Assembly (NCBI GenBank): GCA_963575745.1
Contig: CAUYUJ010020168.1
Location: 98,699-162,698, forward strand
Direction of reading: 5' to 3'
Length of the DNA stretch: 64,000 nt
Source: Prorocentrum cordatum
Taxonomy: Eukaryota > Sar > Dinophyceae > Prorocentrales > Prorocentraceae
Below the pieces are notes generated by a model that saw only the letters and a program-made list of their open reading frames with translations, was not told where the DNA came from and did no database searches. Positions 43,966 to 58,400 of the stretch are shown here, in pieces. The first letter of the stretch is position 1. Each line of letters starts with the position of its first letter. The position numbers were made by a program, and so were the translations under genes.

Positions 43966-44012
43966 GCTCTATACCCGTCTCTTCTCGACGCCGCGTGGCT
44001 TCGAGTGAGCCG

Positions 44013-47029
<3,017 letters not shown>

Positions 47030-47710
47030 TGTGCATCGGCCGCGCTGCAGCGCCGATGAAACAATCGTCTCCTCGGTTTCCCAAGCTCGAAAACGGTATG
47101 TAGTTTTTCGGCTATCGGTGCCCATCCATTCCGCCACATTTGGGCGCGGCTCGGAAAATGGGTGCGTTGCCCATCGGAGCTCATTCGCAATTTCAGAATT
47201 CATCCAACTATTCCATTCCAGCACCCTCTTTCGTCGTAGTCGTCCTCGTCCTCCTCGCCCCCCTCCTCCTTATCCTCATCCGCCCAGGCTGGTCGCTGAC
47301 TCTCCCTCGCCTTCTTCTCATTCGCGGCTCGCCCAGCAAACCCTCCCCCTGGCAGCTTTGCATCCTCGCCCTGAGCCCAATCGGCTGCGAGGAGCCCTTG
47401 CATCCCCGAGAACCGGTTCGATGCGCCCCCCCGTCCAATGCATATTCCGCAGGCCCCCATCGGAGGCGGGAAGCGCACGGGAGGAAAAGGAGGAGGGGGA
47501 GACAGGGGGAGGGGAAGCGAGGCGGGAGAGGATGGGGAGAGGCGGAGAGAGGAGGGAGGAGGGAGGGGAGGAGGAAGAGTGAGGAGGGAAGAGAGGAAAT
47601 GTAGGGGGACAATCTGAGAGGGATGAGGAGGAAGCGGATGAGGAGGAGGAATTAAGCAAGCGGGTACGAGCGGTGATGCATACATATTTATATAGAGAGA
47701 GTTGATCACA

Positions 47711-50290
47711 GCTCGTCTAAAGGAGACGTTGAGCTCCAAGGGCCCCATCGACGAAATGGAGGTTGACAACACTTTCAACAACATCTACCGCGACCCGTCC
47801 TTCTTCGCCCTGATGACGAGCAAGGGGCACAGCAACGTCGACAGAACAATGCAGGACCTGGCCCAGGACATTTCGCCTGAAGGGCATTTGTACTCGCCCG
47901 CGAAGTGGGGCCTCCCGCTATCCGACGATCAGAAGAAACAGGCCGAGCAGGAGAGGATCGCGGACGACGGCGACGAGTCGGCTGGGAAGGGCAAGGGCAC
48001 GCTCGCCCAGGAGCTCGATTTCTGGAAAGGCGTCGCTGACAATGCATTCAAAGTTCCGACGGACAGCCGGCAAGGCGCCATTGCAGGGCGCTGGGCTCGC
48101 GCCATGGAGTCCGATGGTGAGATGAGGGCGAAGTACAACAGCATAACAGGTGAGAAGAAGAACCTTCGCAAGCAGCAGTTCAGGGAGGACTGGGCAAAGA
48201 AGAAGTGCGACCAGGCGAAGGACGGGCCGCGGAGCGGGGTGGCGGGGGGGGATGACCAGGAACACATGGAAGAGGAAAACAAAAAAACATCCAATGACGA
48301 GGTATGGGAAAGAGAGGCTGGAGGAGTAAGGGAGGATGAGCGGGGGGGAAGATAGGGCAGAGGAGGACGCGGGAGGGATCGGGGAGGAGGAGGGGTGTGG
48401 TCGGCGGCGGGTGGGAACGAGCATGCACAAAGCATAGCTAACTCCGCTCCCAGGAGGGCGCGAAGCACGTACGTGAGCTCAAGAGGTCCGAGTGGACGCA
48501 GGGCAAGTATTTGCCCCTGGCCCGCATCGCCCACAAGTTGGGCGGAGGCGCCCTTGGATGGCGCCAGGCGTTGCATGAGGAGCACGAGTTAGAGGGGGAT
48601 GATGGGATGGTGGAAGGGCAAGCGGGAGAGCGGACGAGGAGGGGAAAGTTGGAGGGGAGCTGAAGGAGGGAGGGGATATGAGGAAGGACGAGGCTGAGGA
48701 CGATGATACCGATCGAGCTGAGGAAATAGCTGGATGAGAGCTGGCGATCACCAAACTCATACGCGAACTCATACGCGTATGCGTTTGCGTATGAGTTCGC
48801 GATCGGGGGTAGGGGTCTGGCGGAGCGCGCCTCAGCCTGAGGCTGTGACGATGTTCGCCAAGTGCATGCAGCTCGGGCCGCCGTGGATCATGTACGATCC
48901 GATGACGGAGGCGCTGAGAGGTTTGCACATCGAGATCGCAGCGGCCCTAGATCTGTCTTGCCACATCTCCGATCGATCGCTCAGAGTGTCGGCCGACAGA
49001 GCCCCTAAGAATCCAGACTGCGCGGCAGTCTGGATTTTTTTATGGGCTGTTTTTTTTTTCTCCGAGGTGGGAAACCAAAGGCGGTGGGTGGGTAGCAGAT
49101 CGGGGTGGTAGAAGGGATCGGCAGGCCATCCCAATTCTTTCTCCCTTGCTACGTTCGCCCTCTTGCGTCTGCTTCGCACTTCGATGGCCCTCGCCGTTTC
49201 CCGAATCGCCCCTGGCCGCTGTCCGCCACGATTCACCCAAGATCCCCTGTGTCAGTGTGATCTAGCAGAGTTTCGCGCACCCCATCGGAGCTGAGGGCTT
49301 CTCGCGCGTCTTCACGGAGGCTTGGCAGATGCACGCGGAGCGGTCCATGAAGGACGATGAGCAGCCCCCGAAGCGCGAGCTGAAAGCGGAGCCAAGGGTG
49401 AATTTTATAATCCTACATAATTTGCCCCCTGGCTATCCTCGAGAAGCTTGCCCCACCCCGCAACAAAAACAGTTCTCGAAACATCGTTTACGCATAGAGA
49501 GCATTAGGACGAAACATCGTTGACGCATACTGTTTGGGCAGCCCCCAGTAAGGAGACCTCCGCGGAGGACAGCGAGGCAAAGCGCAGGCGCATTTCTGGG
49601 AAGCAACAGGGAGCTGGCCAGCAGAGCGGGCAGCCCGCGGACGGCCAGGGCAACGCGGGCACCGATGCCGCCGCTGCCCCGCAGGAGCTGGGCAAGCGCA
49701 AGAAGAGGGGAGGAGCGGGCACCGCTGCCGAGAGCGGCGGTGGTAAGACGGCCGCAGCCGCCGCCGCGGAGGAGGAGAAGGCCAAGAAGAAGGCCGATAA
49801 GGAGAAGCAGAAGGCCGAGCGGGAAAGGCAGAAGGCTGAGAAGGAGAGGCAGAAGGCTGAGGAGGCTGCCAAGAAGGCCCAAGACCCAGTCGAGCGTGAG
49901 AAGATGGCGGTGGCCTCCGCAAAGAAGACCCTGTTTCAGTACAGCCAGCTCGTGCAGCAGGCCCGCCAGATCATCGCGTCGACCGAGGCCGGCGGCCTGT
50001 GGGCGAGCTTCAAGGCCGACGAGGACCTGATCGCCCTGAAGCAGAAGATGGACGAGCTGCCCGCGAAGGTCATGGACAACAGCCTGCTCTCCAAGTGCAC
50101 CATGACCGAGCTCACCAAGATCAAGAGCGTCGTCGGCGAGAAGCACTGGGAGGCCGCCTTGTTGGCCGTCAACGGTATGGGCCAGGCCTTGAACTCCATC
50201 CAGGGGAACCTGAAGGTTCTGATGGCCTCCTTCGAGCTCAAGCAGCAGCGCGCGGCCAGCGAGAAGGTCGCGCAGGCTGCGGAGGCGTAG
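47711..50290 (+). CDS. Multi-exon charged protein with coiled-coil C-terminal exon (exons approximate)
   Basis: Probable exons are 47711-48238 (ATG 47756, MEVDNTFNNIYRDPSFFALM... FREDWAKKKCDQAKDG), 48454-48609 (EGAKHVRELKRSEWTQGKY), 48836-48920 (PEAVTMFAKCMQLGPPWIMYD), 49298-49397 (GFSRVFTEAWQMHAERSMKDD) and 49549-50290. The last exon starts KETSAEDSEAKRRRISGKQQ, runs through a Lys/Glu coiled coil (KADKEKQKAERERQKAEKE) and ends in a helical domain (SLLSKCTMTELTKIKSVVGEKHWEAALLAVNGMG) with TAG at 50288. Acceptors ATCACAG, CTCCCAG, CCTCAG and CCCCCAG are good; the donor at 48920 does not keep frame with GT. RQFREDWAK-like motifs recur in dinoflagellate multicopy proteins, to my recollection. 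The function is unknown. Confidence 0.5.
48762..48801. repeat. Palindromic element, copy 2: 15-bp arms, 10-base loop
   Basis: CGCGAACTCATACGC at 48762-48776 is the exact complement of 48787-48801. The inner CATACGCGTATG is itself a palindrome, so two hairpin forms compete. It lies in the probable intron between exons 48454-48609 and 48836-48920. Confidence 0.8.
49010..49041 (+). terminator. Strong hairpin followed by a T run, inside an intron
   Basis: AATCCAGACTGC (49010-49021), a GCG loop and the exact complement at 49025-49036 are followed by T residues to 49041, with another T9 run after GGGCTG. The shape equals a bacterial intrinsic terminator or a Pol III stop. Its role in this eukaryotic intron is unknown; no upstream RNA gene is recognised. 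Confidence 0.5.
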
Positions 50291-50548
50291 GTCGCCCGCT
50301 CTCTTCGGCAGCTAGCCTCTCCTACTACATAATACCTTTGTGTCCCCCCTCCTTCGCAGCTGCCTGCGCCGCGGATCGGTGCCATGATGTTTTTGACAGG
50401 CGTGCGTGCAAACATTTCAGCTGGCGCAAGCGCTTTATCTGTCTGAATGTCGGCGAGCTGAATGTGCCATAAGGGAATTTGCAGAAATCCAAAAAATCAG
50501 GAAAACAGACGAATATTTGAAGCAAATGACGAAAACACTACCGCATGA

Positions 50549-50694
50549 ACTACCGTGTGAAAATTCGTGATCATATGGTACCCACACAACCGTATGAACA
50601 TGCATATTTCCTGTATTTTTACAGGGTTTGAACCGTATGAAAAGCCCCCACATGGATCTCACATGGAAATTCATACGCGTATGAGGTACCATGT
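50549..50694. repeat. Palindromic element, copies 3a and 3b
   Basis: 50661-50694 is an imperfect palindrome centred on TCATACGCGTATGA, with outer arms ACATGG and CCATGT. A diverged relative (CCGTGTGAAAATTCGTG then ATCATATGGTACCCACAC) lies at 50549-50585 in the same orientation. Both sit 3' of the stop at 50290. Confidence 0.6.
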
Positions 50695-50875
50695 AAAAAC
50701 GAATGCACCAGGGAAGGGCCGGGATATATTGGGCCGGCATACAACATATAGGTCTGCAGAGATATTTCAGAAGGGCCCAGGGCCGCGGGAACCCTCCAGG
50801 AGCATCCCAGGGGGCACATTACCTTGAAGCCGGCAGCGAGTTTACCTGCAGCGCCAGCCTGTCTGCCAGCGAGCA

Positions 50876-50897
50876 ACATTATACTTTTTTGTATAAT
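50876..50897. other. Small hairpin CATTATAC-T6-GTATAATG
   Basis: A perfect 8-bp stem with a six-T loop, in the gene-poor stretch 50700-51500. No other feature is seen nearby. Confidence 0.5.
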
Positions 50898-51538
50898 GCC
50901 ATGCCAGAGTTGGAGGGCAACGCTCCAGGGATTGGAGAGCATGGCGCTCCGGCTCTGAGGGCGAGCCTGGCGGTCTGACGACAAATTTCTGTGCGGCCTG
51001 CTGAGGCCAACTGCATTTCGATTGCTCATCCCTGCGCCTCGCTGCAGACCTGCGCGCGCGCGGTGACTCATGGCGCAACCTCGTGAGAGAATAGGGGCAG
51101 CGTGATGTCAAAGATGCTTCGTGATCGGATCTTGGCGCCCGCAAGATGCAGCTGGCGTAAATTCCCAGACCACTTATCTCTCGGCCTCGTTTCGCCGCTC
51201 CGTCGCCCCCCCTCTTCCCTACCCTCGCTCTCCAGCACTCTCCCTGGGGCGCGTGGTAGACTCGGGCCGAGGCGGCGTGCGAGATGCAGGGGTCTGGCGG
51301 GATCGGCGCCAGGCAAATAAATATAGCTAGAGTCGAACTTGGGGGGGCCTTCCGAGACGCCGAGAGTCGCCTGAGATTGGAAGGGGGAGGGGAGTTCTGT
51401 GCGCCCCATCTGCTTTCACACTGCTCCCCTGCTCACTGACCATCCCCATTCGGTCCATGCCCCCCTGCTGCTGGCGAGGAGGGCGCCCCCCTCCCTGTCC
51501 TCAACAATCTCCTCCTACGCCCCGCCTTCTCATCCATC

Positions 51539-53280
51539 ATGCCACTCGCGCCTCACGCCATGACCATGTCATTCATCACAGCCAGAACTAACATCACCAA
51601 TCAATCATTCACCAACAGCTGCAATTTGTATCAAGCGCCGCGCGCGAGCAGAGTTTGCTTCGCACTAATGGAGGGCGACAGGTCTCGCACGCCTCCTGGG
51701 CCCAGAGCGTGGACGCCTAGCACTCATGCCGAGAGGGAAGCAGGCGCTGCCATGCTAACTCTTCTGTTGGAAATGTATGCATCGCGTTCTCTTTCAGCGA
51801 AGAACTTCGCCACGCTCTGTCATTACGGCACATCCGCAAACATTAGAGGTGGTGATTGGTCTCGCTACGCCGTGAAGCCAGGGCAGAGTTCTGGAAACTA
51901 CCAGCAGCACTTAGACCGCGTGCTTGGACCTCCTTCTGGTGTATATGATAACGTATCGGTCCCGATGTTCGATCAGACTCATGGTCGCGTGCTCAGGACG
52001 GTGCCGAACAAGATCATTTGGGACTCGCTGGAGTCGGAATTCAGAACAGACAGGGATATCGCCCGCATACTTGCCTCACAGACGCACCCCGTGATGATGG
52101 TGCCAGCTTACAACCAGCACCCCGTCGTGATCGAGGCGAGGCAGCAGGGCCGCCAGCCGCCCATTCCGTTGGGATTCTATCTCGACGGCGTGCAGTATAT
52201 ATCGCAGGCCGCGGGCCGAAGCGACACTGCGCTGGGGTTCTGGATAATCAACATGCTGTCAGGACGGCGCCATTTCATCTCGGCCCTGAAAGGGCAGGAC
52301 TTATGCCAGTGCGGGCGTCGGGGCCACTGCTCCCGCTTCCCAGTTATGCACCATGTGCGGTGGCAACTGCGAGCGATGCAGCGAGGCGCCGTTCCAACCT
52401 TGCTGCGCGATGGCCAGAGCCCATGTCCAGAGCAGTGGCCTCCAGGCAAACGCCTACCCTACACAGCAATTATGCGATACATCAAGGGCGACTGGGCAGA
52501 ACACACGCACACCCTCGGCTCGATGCCTTGGGGCGCGGCGTGGAACCCCTGTCAGTTCTGCTGGCTCGAAAAAAATCAGCTTCATGACTGCGACGATGCA
52601 CTTTGTGATCCAGACCCTCCGTGGCCCCTGAAGGACCGCGGCTCGCACGAGAGGTCGTGCGCATCTTGTGAAGTTCATGTTGAGTTAGTCAAGCCATCAG
52701 ACGTTCAAGCTTTGGGGAGCTCCCTGAGATGGGACAGGCCGCCGACAGGGGTCGGCGGGAGGCTAATATCTAAAGATATTGTCATCAACGACGTCGTCCT
52801 CAACGTGGGGGACAGGCTATGCCCGTCTGAATCGCTGCCGGACGTTGGCGCCCTTAACGATGTTTCGGTTCCATTGTGGGTGACGCTCTGGCGCGCCAGG
52901 AGGGACCCGCAAGGGAAAGTCATGGATGCCGTCAACAACAGATGTCCGTTATTCTGCCAGGAGCTTCATACATCGCCAGCAAAGTCGCTGGCCGTCGACA
53001 TCTTACACACATTGTATTTCGGGCCCGCCATGCGCTGGATGAGCGCGAGTCTGCACAGAATCATTCAAGAACCCATGGCGTATTGGAGGCGCGATGGATC
53101 AGGTCCATGCCATTGGGACTAACTACATCAAGTCGGACATGGCCATCTACATGGTGGCCAACGTACCGCAGGAGAGGCGCCTCAACACGCTGACAGTCCA
53201 GATGCTTGGCAAGCGTCGAGGTGCATCTCTTCTGGAGCCACTTTTGTTGGCTTTCCTTAAGCTTGGTCACCGTCGTCGTC
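51539..53280 (+). CDS. Transposase-like multicopy dinoflagellate protein, with a frame change near 53085
   Basis: The frame from ATG 51539 (or the nearer ATG 51668, MEGDRSRTPPG) is open to 53122. Landmarks are WSRYAVKPGQSSGNY, FYLDGVQYISQAA, LGFWIINMLSGRRHF, LCQCGRRGHCSRFPVMHHV, YIKGDWAEHTHTLG and PCQFCWLEK. A downstream frame continues the homologous-looking end (MDQVHAIGTNYIKSDMAIYMVANVPQERRLNTLTVQML) to about 53280, so an indel lies near 53070-53090. I remember similar YxDG...GFW...CxCGCRGxC...GDWAE proteins as a large dinoflagellate family that looks transposon-derived, with conserved acidic residues and Cys clusters. The transposase class is not assigned. TTTTTGCAG at 53384-53392 could be an intron end. 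Confidence 0.5.
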
Positions 53281-53829
53281 GCGTCAGTCAGCCTGTTTCC
53301 CTCCTTCTCTCTCACTCGACCCCCTTCCCTGCCACGCCCCTCAACGCGTCACTAAAATCCCACGACCCACCCGTTGATTTTTGCAGGGCGTCAGAAGCTT
53401 CGACCATAGGCCTTGGCGGGAGGGGAGCCGGAAGGGGGGGGGTCGGGGAGCGAGAAAGGGAGGAGGTCGGGGGGCGAGAGAGGGGGGGCGTCTGGTGTTT
53501 AGAGGTCGAACAGTTGCCAAGAGGCGAGGAGGTGTGGAAGGCTCAGGTCGGGAAAGAGTGGAGAGGCTGTCTCTGTGCTCCTCATCCTCGATCCTCCTCA
53601 ACCCTAGATCGCATTGTCCAGTTGTCTCTGCCTCCTCCAATGACTTCAATCAATTATGCGCGGCAGTCCCCTCAATCTATCCCCTGGCTGTCCTCGCCGA
53701 CAACCTCCTTCCATTTCTATGCGAAACGAGGCAGGGTCGCCTATGATGAGCGGCGCGGGCAGCGGCCCCGCCATTCCCAGAAGCTGGGATAACCCCAGGG
53801 GTGCGGAGTCCAAGATCTTGCTGCCCATC

Positions 53830-54495
53830 CCTCATCCTGCTTCTCTCGCCCCTCTCACCCTTGCCTCTCTCGCTCCTCCCCCTCGTTCCACCGTGTCCTA
53901 TCTCTCCCGCTCGTCGCCCTCTTCCTCCTCCTCCTCCTCCTCCTCCTCCCCCGCCCCCCACTCCTCCTCCTCCTCGTCACCTCTCTCAACCTCCGTCCTG
54001 CTGCTGCTCCTCGCCCTCGCTTGCATCCGCAGCCGTTTGGGCTCAATCAGCATCGAGGTTCTACATGCAAGTCAGCATGAATCTCTGGCGCTTCGCTCCC
54101 GAGGAGGACGCCGCGATTGACAGTGGCGCAGGCAGATCCGATGGCAGACGTTGGAAAGTGAAAGGAGGCGTCACGATTGATGGCGACAGTGGCGCTAGCG
54201 GGTCCCACGACACGGGCCCCGACGGAGTGGCGACGGATCTCGGCTACGTCGACGCGAGCACTTACGAGTTCGAAGCTTGGCTCCTCGACCCTGGCCTCTT
54301 CGAGTTCTCCGACGGCGTCAAGAAGGACCGCGGCGACGTCGACGCGGCCACCTGCGAGTTGTCCGACGGCGTCGTGAAGGACCGCGCGACGGATTCGAGC
54401 GTCGCCGAACGGGGGCCGGATCCATTGGGCCCTGCAGGGGTGGAACAGCTCAATGCGGCAGATGGCCATGCACAGGCGCCCGTGGCAGGACTTAG
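53830..54495 (+). CDS. Possible exon of an acidic protein with internal DGV repeats, after a pyrimidine tract
   Basis: A (CTC)n-rich tract (53830-54030) precedes the frame MQVSMNLWRFAPEEDAA... at about 54064. It contains two related blocks, FEFSDGVKKDRGDVDAATC and CELSDGVVKDRATD, and may end at a donor near 54488. The reverse strand is also open with a repeat-like protein, so the coding strand is not certain. Confidence 0.35.
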
Positions 54496-54719
54496 GTCAA
54501 AAACAAAACTCCACATCACTCCTCCCTCTCCTCTTACTTATCTCCCTGGTATGCTCCTCTCTTCGTTTTGCTGTTGCTTTCCTCTTGCCTCGCCCTCACT
54601 TCCTCTGCCCCCTCGCCCATCCTCTGTCAGGGTCCGCGGGGGCGCCGAGGTAAACGCGCCTCGCTTCCTGGGCCGCGGTTGGCCCCTGGGCGCAGATAGG
54701 GCAGCGCGGCGCACGCCTG

Positions 54720-54763
54720 AACTCACATGCAAACTCATACGCGCATGAGTTTGCGCGTGAGTT
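54720..54763. repeat. Palindromic element, copy 4: imperfect 44-bp palindrome
   Basis: Arms AACTCAC-TGCAAACTCAT and ATGAGTTTGC-GTGAGTT pair with three mismatched pairs around a CG centre. The core AAACTCAT...ATGAGTTT is shared with the copies at 43160 and 48762. Confidence 0.75.
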
Positions 54764-55299
54764 TCCCCCGCTGTCCAGGACGTCGAACCCCAGGAGGCGA
54801 TCGCAGAGGGTCTGCTGGAAAGGGCTCGTCGCGTTTCACAGTTGCCGCGTCTCTGCGGCCAGTTGTTAGGACCCCCCCCCCCCCCGCCCTTAGAGGCGCA
54901 GAAGAGGAGTGCGATGTGGCCACCCAGAGCTTCGCAAAAACCCTTGAATCTGGACCTTGACCGCCAGGCATAAATCTGTAGGTCTTAGCAGCCAAAACTT
55001 CTTTATTTAAGTATTGGTGCTATTGTAAGGGGGTTCCCCCTGTATTGATCTCCGTTCTGGTCAATATTCAAACCCAGAGGTCCGTTCGATCGCAGATCCG
55101 GATCGAGATATTCGTTGCGATAACATGTCGTGCTATATGTAACACATGTTCATGTTAATTGTATATAGTAAATTCTATGATGTTGTAGCACTTACATGGC
55201 ACATATTGTTATCAACAGGACGGTATAAAGTTCATTTGTTCCTTAAAAAAGCTAGCTAAAAGGAGCCCCCGTCAGTCTTGAGAGCCCCAGATGCTCTCA

Positions 55300-55440
55300 A
55301 GACGAGCGCTGTGAACCCAAGACGGCCCCCAAAGCCCGCAGTGACCCCAGAAACCCCAAGGCCCCCAAGGCGAACCCCGAGATGACCCCGAGGTCCCCCC
55401 AAACGCCCAAAGACGTTCCCATCGCTGCAAGTTTCATCGC
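55300..55440. repeat. CCAAGAYGGCC-type repeat field, copy 4
   Basis: ACCCAAGACGGCCCCC, CCCCAAGGCCCCC and GATGACCCCGAGG motifs occur as in the other fields. It is followed by three tandem GCAAGTTTCATCGC-like units at 55425-55465. Confidence 0.55.
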
Positions 55441-55574
55441 CGCAAGTTTCATCGCTGCAAGTCTGGCAGCGTCGCTGTTGCATGTTGCGGCGGTTTCCGA
55501 ACACGAGAGCAACTGAAGTGCTGAAGTTAGCGTGGCCCTACGCCCGCGGCGCGGGCAAGAGTGGCGCAGTAAGA

Positions 55575-57000
55575 GCGGAGGCGGGGCGGAGCGGCAGGAG
55601 CAAAGGGGAGGGAAGGGAGGAGAGGCGGAGGAGAGAGAGGAGGAGGAAAAAGGAGGAGGACGAGGATGAGAAGGAGGAGGAGGCGGAGAAGGAGAGAGGA
55701 GGAGGAGGGGGAGGAGGAGGCGGGAGAGAATCAACGAAAGGCAAGGGGGGTGGAGGAGAGGGGGAAGGTAAGGGGGGGAGAGGAAGCAGGAGGGAGAGAC
55801 ACAGGAGAGAGAGAGGAGAGAGGAGAGGAGGAGGGAGAGGATGAGGATCAGAGTAGGGAGGAGAGAGAAGGAAAGAAAGAGAGGAGAGAAGGAGCGGGAG
55901 AGAGAGGAGGAGAGGGGGAGAGGAGGAAGGAGAGGAGAGAGGAGAGGAGAGGAGGAGGGAGAAGAGAAGGAAGAGAAGGAGAGCAGAGGAGGAGATAGGA
56001 GGAAGAGAAACAGCGAGAGGGAAGAGGGGTGAAGGAGCAAGAAGCAAGAGGAGGAGGAGGAGAAGAGAGTGAGGGGAGGAGAGCGGAAAGAAGTTAAGGG
56101 GAAGGGAGGGTTGATGGGGGAGAGGAGTATAGGGAGGAGGAGGAGGAGGTGGTGGAAGAAGTGGTGGTGGAATCCCCTCACTGCCCGCTCAGTGCTAGAG
56201 CTTCGGCCTGCGCCCGAGCCAGGGCGATCGCGTTCGCCTCCGTGCGCTCCTCTTGGGACTCCCCTCGCCCTCTTCCTCCTCCTTGTCCTCATCCTCTTCC
56301 TCCTTCTACTCCTCCTCCTCCTCCTCCTCCTCCTCCGACTCCTCTAGCTCCTCTGACTCCTTCTCTTCCCCCCCACCTCCGCTCCTCCTCCTACTCCTCC
56401 TCCCCCTCCTCCTCTTGCTCCTCAACCTCCTCCTCCTCCTCCTCCTCCTCCTCCTCCTTATCCTCCTCCTCATTCCCCTCGTCGTCGTCGTCGTCCTCTT
56501 TCTCCCCCCCCGCCGGGCCCTCCCCCTCCTGGCCCGAGCTGGTCGCGAGCTCGCGAAGGCAACGCCCTCGTCTTTCTTTTTGCCTCTCGCTCAGGGCCCC
56601 AGGAGGATAGAGGGGATAGAGTGGGAGGTGAAAGGAAGAAGAAGAAGAAGAATAATACTAAGAAGAAGGAGAATGAGGAGAGGGAGGTGGAGGGGAAGGT
56701 GGGGAAGGCGGAACTGGCGAGGAGGACGTTGCCCTCGCGAGCTCTCGACTATCTCGGTTCAGCTGGGGGAGGAGGAGGAGGAGGAGAAGGAGGGGAAGGA
56801 GGAGGAGAAGGAGGAGGAGAAGGAGGAGGAGAAAAAAAGAAGAAGGCGAAGCAACCTGAGAGGATGAGAGGACGACGGTGAGAACGAGGAGGAGAAGGAG
56901 GAGGACAAGGAGAAGGAGGAGGGGAAGGAAGTCAAGGAGGAGGAGGAGAAGGAGGAAAATGAGGAGGAGGAGGAGGAGGAGGGGACCCTTTCGGATTCCA
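55575..57000. repeat. Alternating polypurine and polypyrimidine tracts
   Basis: GGA/GAG-rich sequence runs from 55575 to 56160, CTC-rich from 56255 to 56510, and GGA/GAA-rich again from 56620 to 56990. Single-strand bias exceeds 90 percent by eye in long stretches. The facing purine and pyrimidine blocks could pair imperfectly with each other. Frames across them are repeat artefacts. Confidence 0.75.
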
Positions 57001-57029
57001 GAGTCCATGCTCGGGGTCGGCGAACCCTG

Positions 57030-57866
57030 ATGGTTGAGCACCGACTTCAAAATGAAGTTCTGCATCAACATCTGCACCATGTACTCGAGAGAGAGACAAC
57101 CCTCGATTTCAAGTCCGAGAGCTTGGCGTTTGTCTCCGAATTCTCCTTCATTACCTTTTTCATGATGTCGACGGCCTCTGAAACGATGTTTTGAGTTGTC
57201 TCCCTTCTCCCTCTTCCTCTCCACCTCCCCCCCCCCTCCTGCCCCTCCTCCCCTCCGCCTCGCCCTCTCATTCCTTCCGGACACGTCCCGCCAAGCCTGA
57301 GTCATCTCGGAGTTCGAGCGAGCACAATTGTCGAGGATCGCCGAAACCGAACCCATGAGGACCGCGGCCGCCTCTGGAACCGACATCTCCTCGGAGTCGA
57401 CCTTGCCGAATCCCTTTGAGCCCTTGCCGAGATCCTGGCCCTTGTCCGAGCCCTTGCCGAAATCAGTGCCCTTGTCCGAGCCCTCGCCGAGATCCGCGTC
57501 CGAGCCCTTGCCGAGATCCTGGCCCTTGTCCGAGCCCTTGCCGATCGGGACATGAAACACATCTGTGACGACGCCCTGGAAGATCCCTGAACTCCGAGCA
57601 TCTGCGGGCTCGAGGCGAAGCAACACTTTGTCGCCGATTCTGGAGACCTGGCCCTTGCCGAAAACCGTGCCTGTGCCCAGGCCGAAATCTGTGCACATGC
57701 CTGTGCCCTTGCCGAGATCCTGGCCCTTGCCGAGATCCTGCCCTTTGCCCTTGCCGAGATCCGTGCCTTGGCCCTTGCCGAGATCCGTGCCGTGGCCCTT
57801 GCCGAGATCCGTGCTGCTGCCCTCTGGTTCGCGCACTGGCGAGCGAGAACGTTCTGCACGGTCCAT
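57030..57866 (-). CDS. DLGKG-repeat protein, two probable exons
   Basis: The ATG at 57866 begins MDRAERSRSPVREPEGS and then repeats of T/Q-DLGKG, about thirteen units in two blocks. They are split by a unique segment (RIGDKVLLRLEPADARSSGIFQGVVTDVFH, read in parts) that looks like a small beta-rich domain. After the second block comes VPEAAAVLMGSVSAILDNCARSNSEMTQAWRD. A donor near 57295 and an acceptor GGAG near 57203 lead into a helical exon (TQNIVSEAVDIMKKVMKENSETNAKLSDLKSR), a likely coiled coil ending near 57060. The repeat DNA is 15 bp (GATCTCGGCAAGGGC). Function unknown. Confidence 0.5.
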
Positions 57867-58064
57867 ATACCGCGTGGCTCGTGGAGTGCGAAATCAGATT
57901 TTGAGCCCACAGACGGCTGTGATGAAGGACATCTGCAGGTGCCCGCCAGCGTCACCTGCCGCTGCATAAACGAAGACGCAGCGGGGTAGTCGGCGCGCCG
58001 CTCGCCATCGCTTCGACGGTCACAGTATAAAGTCTAAGCGCTTCGCGCACCCCCATCGGCCCAT

Positions 58065-58118
58065 CCAGAAACGATGTCCACACGAGTTGAGGTGATCAGG
58101 GAAGCGCGGGATCAAAGA
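58065..58118. repeat. Dispersed repeat, copy 2 (partner of 24388-24446)
   Basis: CAGAAACGATGTCCAC, GAGTTGAGGTGATCAGGGAAG and GCGGGATCAAAGA match the reverse complement of the retroelement flank at about 90 percent. The stretch just upstream (TTCGCGCACCCCCATCGG) also resembles 49273-49290. Confidence 0.6.
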
Positions 58119-58307
58119 TGGGGACAGCCGGCATGCAGCGGTTATTCGCTCAGGCGACATATGTATACATGATCTCATGACACATACAGCCCTACACGGC
58201 TATGGCACCAAACCACACGCCCAGAGTCGCGTAATACAGCATAGCATAACATCGGCACGACGCAACACGGCACGGCACCGCACTCTTGAGCGCTTTGCGG
58301 CCGCATC

Positions 58308-58400
58308 CGAGCTCCCTTGGGCATCTCTCGGGGCCCTCATGGGCCATCGCGGGGCAATCTGGAGGCTCTGGGGGGCCATCAGAAGCGAGCGGGCAACAAT
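58308..58400. repeat. Inverted copy of the CCAAGAYGGCC-type repeat
   Basis: CCCTTGGGCATCTC, GGGGCCCTCATGGGCCATC and GGGGGGCCATC are the reverse complement of the repeat words seen in the other fields, making this the only clear copy in the opposite orientation. Confidence 0.45.
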
